A stretch of DNA of 64,000 nucleotides from Perilla frutescens (Eukaryota > Streptophyta > Magnoliopsida > Lamiales > Lamiaceae). Both the position numbers and the translations under genes were made by a program. Below are positions 56,769 to 64,000 of this stretch, piece after piece. The first letter of the stretch is position 1. Each line of letters opens with the position of its first letter. The stretch spans positions 4,239,001 to 4,303,000 of the forward strand of contig BRKX01000007.1 in the NCBI GenBank assembly GCA_026008535.1. Reading direction: 5' to 3'. The notes below the pieces were generated by a model that did no database searches, had not been told where the DNA came from, and saw only the letters and a program-made list of their open reading frames with translations.

Positions 56769-57648
56769 ATATGAATTGAATAAATAATGTTCCCAGTATG
56801 TAGGTAAAATATTTTATGTAAAAAATAAATAAATATAATGTGTAATATATAAAATTTAAATAATTCTTGTATTCTTTGAATTTGAATTAGGAATGTGCTT
56901 TTTGTTAATATATTTTTTATTTATTTATATTAATTTATTATTAAAGCAAAATTTATGTATTGCATCAAATAAAAACCTCACACTTATGATTACTGAACAG
57001 TAGCAAGTAAATTATGACATGGGCATTTTTGAAGCCACCCCTGTTTGACTTGTAAAGCCAATTGAAACAAAATATATACCCATAGAATCCCAATATGATT
57101 ATTTAAGATTGGACTGTTTACACCACTATAACAAATTAACAATATTATCACCAAAGACATAAGATCCAAGGGGAAGACTCACATATAAAAAGTGAGATGA
57201 GAGAAAATAATACACAAAATTTGCTAGTGCTCACAACAGATTACACCACACATTGATTAAAATTTTAATGCCAAAGTAGTAATAAATATTTTAAAGCTAG
57301 TGCAAAAATTAAGAATATTAATTATAATTTATTTGAAAACATTAAATAAAATCATTCTACATATTTAGTTTGGTCCAAATTAATGGCCTTAAATAAGCCA
57401 AAGATTATTAAAAGAAATAAAATAAAGAAGTCATTTTTAAAATTGAAGCATCACGAAATGCAAACCATAGTATATATTTTGCGTGTTCCGCATCCTTGTA
57501 TTATTTATTTTCACAGGTTCACCAATTCTTTTTTTTTTATCATCAATCTAGATTTAACATGTAGCATGTTGCTGCAAATAGATCCTTCAACGCCTTCAGA
57601 ACCAAAGTCCAACTGTCCTGATAGAAATAATGCCATTGTTGTAGGCAT
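56769..57648. other. AT-rich intergenic stretch
   Basis: No gene or RNA feature was recognised. Confidence 0.4.
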
Positions 57649-57657
57649 GTAAGCCAC

Positions 57658-57819
57658 GGGAAATTCTTGTACGCATGTTGGGGTAGTGACACATCTGTCA
57701 CAATAGATGTATTGTGATACTTTTATGTGTCATAATAGATTTATTAGGACACATGGAAGTGTCTCAATACATCTATTGTGACAGATATAGTAGTGTGTTA
57801 GTGCGTACAAGAATTTCCC
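57658..57819. mobile_element. 162-bp MITE, 9-bp target duplication
   Basis: The ends gggaaattcttgtacgca and its complement are perfect for 17 bases, with further pairing inside (ctgtcacaatagatgtattg against caatacatctattgtgacag). Flanks are gtaagccac (57649-57657) and gtaagccat (57820-57828), a 9-bp duplication with one mismatch, as expected for Mutator-type transposition. Confidence 0.85.
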
Positions 57820-57828
57820 GTAAGCCAT

Positions 57829-58074
57829 CGCAATTCACCGCAATTCACCAAGTTGCCATTCAACCAAGTCCTTGGCAGAATGGTCGATTTACTGAAGATT
57901 TTCAATCAAGAAGCATCATGCATAAGTTGTAATGAACCCTTCCTTCAACTCAAACAGAAGAAAAATCAAGAATTGTGCTATTGATTGGAGATTGTAGTCA
58001 ATGAAGTTGAATACGCTCATACGAAAGGGATGAGAAAGATAACGTGGAATGTTGAGGCGGTTTTTCTGCTAGAG

Positions 58075-58122
<48 letters not shown>

Positions 58123-58437
58123 TGGTGAGAGTTTGGAAGAAAAGACGAAAACTGAATAAAATGCAAGGGAAACCAAAATTTAAAAAACATGTAAAGTTAT
58201 TAGGGTTTAAGTAAGTTTCTGAACCAATAATAACTGTTGCAAATTTGAATTGAATGAGAATTGATCATGATGGAACCCCTTCACCAATCATAATTTCATA
58301 TGATGCCTTTTGAAAAAGTCGTTTCAACAATTTATTTTATTTTTTATATTTTTAAATGAATAAAATTGCCTCTTGATTCAAGAAGCCGCCTCAACAATTT
58401 TTTTTAAATTTTCAAAAAAAAAACTAAAATGTGAATT
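57829..58437. other. Non-coding stretch with (AC)n(AT)n microsatellite
   Basis: 58077-58121 is a compound AC/AT microsatellite. The remainder is unrecognised; it may be the interior of the Helitron whose 5' end is at 58485. Confidence 0.45.
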
Positions 58438-58485
58438 GTCTATATTAAACCCACTATTCTCTTTATATATAGATATAGATATAGA
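58438..58485 (-). mobile_element. Helitron-like 5' terminus
   Basis: On the minus strand 58485 starts TCTATATCTATATCTATATA followed by taaagagaatagtggg, related to the end at 29030. No 3' end was found. Confidence 0.4.
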
Positions 58486-58608
58486 TTATATACCAAGAAG
58501 ATGTCTATTTAGCTCCCTTAAGTATATCGCTCATTTACTCCCGAAATAAAACTTCAGTACAAATGGCTCCCTCAATAATTTTTTAAATTTATTGTTTTGG
58601 TCCCTAAT

Positions 58609-59756
58609 TAGAGATGGCCACGGGTCCGGAACTGCCGGTTACGGTTCTGAAACCGCCGGTTCGCGGTTCCCAAAATCGAGAACCGGAACCGCACCGCCAC
58701 CCAGCGGTGACGGGACGGTTCCGGAACCGGGAACCGCCGGTTCTAGAACTGCCTGAACCGCCGGGGGAACCGCCTAACCGCCGCGGGCGGGGCATGCTTC
58801 TCGGAAACATGCCCCCGTGCCCGCGCAGCCCCTGCTGGCGCGCATCCCTCACCAAAATCGCCCCCCGCGAGCGCGTTCTTCACCGCCGGCGCACGGCCGT
58901 ATATTTTTTTTAACTTTCTTTTTGTAAATTAAAATAATGTAAAATTTAAGAAGAAAAATAAAAATACAACTTGAATAATGATGAATTTTCAATAGAATTG
59001 AAGTAAACTTAGAAGTTACAACTTGAATTGAATTATTGAAGGATATAAAAATACAAGTCTACAAAGTTACAAGTTTACAATTGAAAAATTACTATCCACA
59101 AAGTTACAAATTTACAATTGAAAAATTACTATCTACAAAGTTACAAATTTACAATTGAAAAAATGATGATAAGAAGAAAAATACATATTATTGAATAATG
59201 ATGAATTTACATTATAATTCAAGTAAACTTACAAGTTACAGCTTGAATTGAATTTATAAAAATACAAGTCTACAAAGTTACAAATTTACAATTGAAAAAT
59301 TAATATATACAAAGTTACAAATTTACAATTGAAAAATTACTATCTACAAAGTTACAAATTTACAATTGAAAAATTACTATCTAATATTCTAATCTAAACT
59401 CTAAAGTTCTAAACTTCTAATTATCTTAGTTCTAAAATCTTAAAATTTTCAAAATATGGAGGGGGAATGGGGAATGGACTTGGGTCAGAACTGGCGGTTC
59501 CCAACTGCTAATTCAATCTCAGTCGTTGATCTTCAACGGCTAGTTCATCATGGCCGTCCGATCTTGCAACGGTCATTTTTTAAAAAAAAAATCTGGAACC
59601 GCCGGTTCCGCGGTTCCAATTTTCGGGAACCGGAACCGCACCGTGGGGAGGCGGTTTCGGTCCCGGTTCCGAACCGCCCCTCACAATTCTGGTTCTGTAA
59701 CTGCCGGTTCTGGTTCTAGTTTTAACCGGCGGGTCCGGTTCTTTTTGCCACATCTA
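58609..59756. mobile_element. Complete non-autonomous hAT-type element (1148 bp)
   Basis: Short imperfect terminal repeats (tagagatggc at the left; gccacatcta at the right) are flanked by an 8-bp duplication with one mismatch, tccctaat (58601-58608) and tccctagt (59757-59764). GC-rich subterminal regions at each end are filled with ccggaac/gttccgg/aaccgcc motifs. The core is AT-rich and includes a tandem repeat. The Pro/Arg-rich frames in the ends are not genes. No transposase is present. Confidence 0.85.
59040..59385. repeat. ~36-50-bp tandem repeats in the hAT core
   Basis: The unit caaagttacaaatttacaat plus tgaaaaattactatcta recurs at least six times between 59060 and 59375. Confidence 0.8.
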
Positions 59757-60169
59757 TCCCTAGTCAAAAACCTTCAACGACCATCATTTGAACTCACTAA
59801 CGTCGTTTAAGTTAGGGTTTAAATGGAAAATCCAAAAATTACTCGACATTTGCGCTATTCCACAAAGCTCATCTTGAATTCAAATTTCATGACTTTTAAT
59901 TCACAGTTATGAAGAAGATGCGATGCAGAAGTTTGTCCATTTTCCGATTTTTATGGTATTCTTATGTAACACGATATTTTAAAGACAAAGACTTATATTA
60001 GATGTCTAACGGTCACAATCCGTTAACGTGTCAAATAGACCCAAACCCACAAAAAATACCTGACCAAACTTGTAATTTTTTTTTCGTGCTTTTTTTTCTA
60101 TTTTTTTCCTCTTTGTTTTAGTTTCTTTATTATTTTATTATTTTGAGGGGAAACATCGGTCTGGATGGG
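59757..60169. other. Unrecognised stretch
   Basis: Mixed composition; ends at a T-rich run just before Copia RT code begins. Confidence 0.4.
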
Positions 60170-61375
60170 CTCTTTCATCAATAGCAGCAAACAATGACTG
60201 GGCTCTTCATTAGTTTGATGTTACAAACGCCTTTTTACATGGAGAGTTGACAAAAAAGGTGTATATGGAGGTTCCGCCTGGTTTCGAATCAGATTTTCAA
60301 CAGAATGAAGTTTGCCTTTTGAAAAAGACTCTCTATGGACTCAAACAGTCTCTGAGGGCCTGGTTTGGAAGATTTACTAATGCTATGAAGAGCTATGTAT
60401 TTCGGCAGAGTAATTCAAATCACACATTATTCTTGAAAAAACGGGGAAATCTAATCACCTGTCGGATCATTTACGTTCATGGCATGATCATCACAGGTAG
60501 TGATTTAGAAGAAATTGATAATCTGAAAAAGAATCTATTTGTGGAATTCGAGATGAAGGATCTAGGAGCTCTTAAGTATTTCCTCGGCATTGAAGTCCTT
60601 AGATCAACTGGAGGAATCTTCATTTATCAGAAGAAATATACTCTTGATCTCCTTACTGAGACAGGAATGCTAGACTGCAAACTGATTGATACCCCAATCG
60701 TTGTTAACCATCGCTTGCAGATTGTTGAAGGAGCTGAAGCTGCTAATCAAGAACAGTATCAACGTCTTGTAGGAAAGCTCATTTATCTCTCACACACAAG
60801 GCCATATATTGCTTATGCAGTTGGAGTGGTTAGTCAATTCATGCACAAACCACAGACGGATCATATGGAAGTTGCCCTTAGAATAGTACGATACCTCAAA
60901 GGTACGTATGGATATGGACTGTTCTTTGGAAAGCATGGTCACTCAAGAATTCGTGGATACACAGATGCAGATTGGGCTGGATATCCAATTGACAGAAGAT
61001 CCACTGCTGGATATTTTACATTTGTTGGAGGCAACCTTATGACCTGGTGAAGTAAGAAATAAAAAGTTGTTGCCTTGTCTAGTGCCGAAGCAGAGTTTAG
61101 AGGTGTCAAGAGTGGGATAACTGAACTCCTTTGGTTGCAAAAGTTGTTAACTGAATTGGTTTTTGATCAAAATCAGAAAAGTCAACTCTTTTGTGACAAC
61201 AAAGCGACAATCAGCATTTCTGAAAATCCAGTTCAACATGACCGAACAAAACATGTGGAGGTAGACAGGCATTTCATCAAAGAGAAATTGATCTTCCATT
61301 TATCAGATCTGAAGATCAACTTGCAGACATCCTAACAAAGGCGGTTAACTCAAGAAGTTTTTCAAGAGTTATCGA
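60170..61375 (+). pseudogene. Copia RT (3' half) and RNase H, broken
   Basis: Code begins near SIAANNDWALH and meets an in-frame TAG (where relatives have Gln) before FDVTNAFLHGEL. The open frame 60247-61050 contains VYMEVPPGFE, LKKTLYGLKQSLRAWFGRF, KDLGALKYFLGIEVL and GYTDADWAGYPIDRRSTAGY. The catalytic YVDD box reads YVHG (60472-60483), so both Asp are lost. A TGA ends the frame at 61048-61050. RNase H resumes at about 61075 (SSAEAEFRGVKSG, CDNKATISISENPVQHDRTK) and shifts frame near 61290 before the C-terminus. Confidence 0.9.
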
Positions 61376-61418
61376 CAAGTTGAGCATCGGAGATCCTACT
61401 ACTCAACTTGAGGGGAAG

Positions 61419-61651
61419 TGTCAACGATCTCGGTCCAAAATAAGTCCACAAATCCTGCAAAATCAAATCAAAGAATATTAGTGCCTTGTATAGTTTTATT
61501 TCCTTAATTATAGATTTATTTCTCCTTTATGTACTCCCTCTTGTATCGAAGGTCATATACAGAAAATAATACAATTCAGATTCGACTTTCAATTCTCTCC
61601 AAGCATTCAACAACTACAACCTTTCAATTATGAATCCTATTAAATCTAACA
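61419..61651 (+). repeat. Candidate Copia 3' LTR
   Basis: TG...CA boundaries beside a purine tract. It has no partner in the window, so the right edge is inferred from the terminal taaca. Confidence 0.6.
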
Positions 61652-63440
61652 GCATACATACCCCTAGTGTGTAAATTAGGGATTAATCATATCCGTTAAT
61701 CTTCTAATCTAGACATGTTCTACAATTTGTTTGTTTTTAGAAGGATTAATGTGATTATATAATTTGTGTTTAACATTGAAGGGTAATTTTGTACTATTGA
61801 ATTTATCATATATTTTTTGAACCTAGATACTCGGTATTATTTTTGGTAATTGAATCAATTACCCAAAGACGAACCCACGAATTCCTGCATTCTTCAATCG
61901 ACAAGATTTCACAATTGCACATGAGAAAAATTGCCACCATCGGTTCCAAACACAATTTATCAATCCATTGTGGTTCGTAATCCATTCTCGTTTCTGAATT
62001 CTCTTTAATCCAACTTAAATTAAACTACATGTTTTGTGCATTTTTTTTTATTTTTGTTTTTTTTTCCTTTACAAATGCTTCTTTTAGAATATTTGTTTTT
62101 TTTAAATTACATTTGCGATTTTTTTATTATTCTTCGGTTTTCTTGTTTTTTTTTTCCGTTACAAATGCTTTTTTCTATTATTTGATGTTTTTTGTTAAAT
62201 TATATGCTTTGTGCTTTTTCTTTAGAAATGGTTTTTTATATTATTTGATGTTTTTTAATTAAATTATATGCTGTCCTTTTTTCATTGCAAATGGTTTTTT
62301 TATATTATTTGATGTTTTTTTAGTAAATATATGCTTTGTGCTTTTTGTATTCTTGTGTTTTCCACTTTTTTTTCAATTACAAATGCTCTTTTTAGAATAT
62401 TTCATACTTTTTATTAAATTAAATTCTATACCAGTGATTTTCACAATGTTCATTACACGAAAAAATGGATCGTTCACAAAATCAACAATCATTGAAAATA
62501 ATAAAATAAAAAAACTAACCTTGATTCCTTTTGTAAGTTCGGCGCGCGTTAGTTTATTGAATGAGAAGAGTGGTAGACGAAAAAGTTTTATTGGGGACGT
62601 ATAAATCATAAAATGTGGATTATAAAAAAAAAAATATTGAACGGTTTTTTTCAATTGAAGCTTCTTTCCCTAAAAAAATATGCAACTCAAACGGTTACAA
62701 AATGGGATAAAACATAAATCAAGGAATGAATATTTATCAAGATATAGATTAATCTTGTACGACCAAAATGCCGTTTTCCATCAATTAAAAATAAAATATA
62801 TATTAAGAAAAAATTAATCCACACCGTCCATGTATTAAAATATAATGGATTTGATCAATCCCTAATTTTCACACCAGGAAATATTTACATTTGATCTCAA
62901 TGGATGGTTAAAATCATTTTATTTTAATTTCTTTTATAGTTATTTTATTTATGTTATTCTTACGTTTCAGAATGTTTAAGTTGTTATTTCATAATGGTTT
63001 TTTTCACATCCACAATGCTTTTAATTTAATTTGAAGAGAAGAATGAAATAAAAACTGGTATGCAGTTTTTAAATTTCAAAATGCATAATTTGTGATTTCT
63101 TATTTTTTTTCCACATTGAAGATGCTCGTAGAAAATAAAAATGGTGATTTGATATATTTGACCTTAAGTGCATTTACAATATAATGAAAATAATAGCGGC
63201 TTTCTTAATTTCCTCCAATCTAATAATGACCATTGGGATTAATAGCAGTTTCCTTAATTCTTTATATATATATATATATACATATGTATATATATATATG
63301 GGATTAAAAGTAAAAAAAATACAAAAAAAAAAGCAGAAAATGGAAACAGAAAATGAAAAGAGCAAAAAAAAAAAAGAAAAAAGAAAAAGAAAAAGTGTGA
63401 CCTGCTCAAACTCATTGAACTTCAACTATTATTCCCATTT
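61652..63440. other. T-rich and AT-rich intergenic region
   Basis: Holds the tandem array listed separately, an AT microsatellite at 63263-63299 and an A-rich run at 63305-63395. No gene is supported; hydrophobic frames here come from poly-T composition. Confidence 0.5.
62020..62430 (+). repeat. ~75-bp T-rich tandem repeats
   Basis: A unit built from atatgctttgtgctttt, ttacaaatgctttttt and tattatttgatgtttttt recurs about five times with variation. Confidence 0.7.
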
Positions 63441-63445
63441 TTCAG

Positions 63446-64000
63446 GTATAATACATTCCAGCATTGGGAATCTATCAGATATGGAACTGCTCATACTCAA
63501 TCACAACAAATTAACTGGAGAGATCCCTTCATCCATTTGCAACATGAAATCCCTTAAAGCTCTTAGTCTGTCATATAACAGTTTGGACGAATCACTTCCA
63601 CAGTGTTTGGGAAACTTCAGCAGATCCCTGCAGTTTTTGCATTTAAGAGAAAATCATTTTCAAGGCCTCATTCCAACAAACTTTGCAAAAGGATGCGGCC
63701 TTGCATCACTCTTATTAAGTTGTAATAAATTAATAGGGCAACTACCTCAATCCCTAATCAATTGTGAAAATCTGCAAGTTGTTGATGTCAAAAACAACAG
63801 AATACAAAGCAAGTTTCCCTTTTGGATGGAAACTCTTCCTCAACTTCGGGTCCTAATTTTGAGGTCTAACATGTTTAATGGTTCCCTTTTATCTACTCCG
63901 GGGACTAATCTTCCATTTTCCAAGCTACAAGTTTTCGATGTTTCTCATAATGCATTCACAGGCTCTTTGCCGACTAGATATTTGAAGAATTTCAGAGCGA
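63446..64000 (+). CDS. LRR receptor-like protein copy 3, partial (runs off window)
   Basis: Open without a stop from at least 63440 to the window edge (about 185 codons). It is colinear with the RLP copy from position 16845: GIIHSSIGNLSDMELLILNH, NKLTGEIPSSICNMKSLKAL, then LRRs to FTGSLPTRYLKNFRA, the start of the island region. Membrane and tail parts would lie beyond the window. Similarity to the other two copies begins exactly at ttcag|gtataatac. A pyrimidine-rich stretch ends there, so a phase-1 splice acceptor at 63445 is plausible; the same intra-LRR position and phase is used by introns of the kinase gene at 2956. Upstream exons were not found. It is the least damaged of the three copies. 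Confidence 0.7.

Larger units (their letters stand above)
60170..61651 (+). mobile_element. 5'-truncated Copia fragment with 3' LTR
   Basis: The second half of a Copia pol followed by a purine tract (cttgaggggaag) and a candidate 3' LTR at 61419-61651 (tgtcaacgatctcgg ... aaatctaaca, about 233 bp). It begins inside the RT domain, so 5' LTR, gag, protease and integrase are missing. It is related to the intact element at 32807-37996 but has a different LTR. Confidence 0.85.

Noticed and set aside
58604..58913. Pro/Arg-rich frames on both strands
   Set aside because: Caused by GC-rich repeated motifs of the hAT subterminal region.
62029..62604. Hydrophobic membrane-protein frames
   Set aside because: Arise from T-rich tandem repeats.

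Overview
The window is nuclear DNA from a flowering plant. The evidence is LRR receptor kinase and receptor-like protein genes, F-box and NLR pieces, a plant WEX-type exonuclease, and plant Copia, Gypsy, Helitron, hAT, CACTA and MITE elements on an AT-rich background. Protein style suggests a eudicot, possibly an asterid such as Lamiales, but sequence alone cannot settle this. Nothing bacterial, organellar or CRISPR-like was seen.

Layout: 1-1479 is the end of a Gypsy-like LTR. 2956-4938 holds the ectodomain exons of an LRR-XII receptor kinase whose kinase part is absent. 5640-16760 is AT-rich with two long inverted-repeat elements, one carrying an open frame that may be a captured gene piece, and a candidate 4.7 kb Helitron (10056-14723). 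16784-18106 is the C-terminal part of an LRR receptor-like protein (RLP). A Copia element (18119-22631, TSD cgaag) landed 12 bp past its stop codon. 22800-26270 is a patchwork of hAT-like, CACTA, SINE-like and CT-rich pieces. 26455-27289 is an F-box pseudogene. 30401-31078 is an intronless WEX/RNase D-like exonuclease, the only cellular gene that looks complete. 32026-37996 is a Helitron helicase remnant split by an intact Copia with two identical LTRs (TSD catgt). 38580-39870 is a broken Gypsy gag-protease. 41500-45033 is a second Gypsy-like LTR region, followed by a decayed RLP copy (45470-47090) with a MITE in its tail. 48186-49048 is a Copia LTR plus partial gag fused in frame to an NLR leucine-rich-repeat tail. 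50270-56768 is a dead Athila-type Gypsy element. 57658-59756 holds a 9-bp-TSD MITE and a complete hAT-type element with 8-bp TSD. 60170-61651 is a 5'-truncated Copia. 63446-64000 is a third RLP copy, open to the window edge.

There is no sign of genes working as one pathway. The theme is an immune-receptor neighbourhood (RLK, three RLP copies, an NLR fragment) heavily cut and reshuffled by transposons. The best leads are the gag::NLR chimeric frame, the exonuclease with Cys in the catalytic Tyr position, the inverted-repeat element with a possible captured frame, and the intact Copia. I found no convincing wholly new system.
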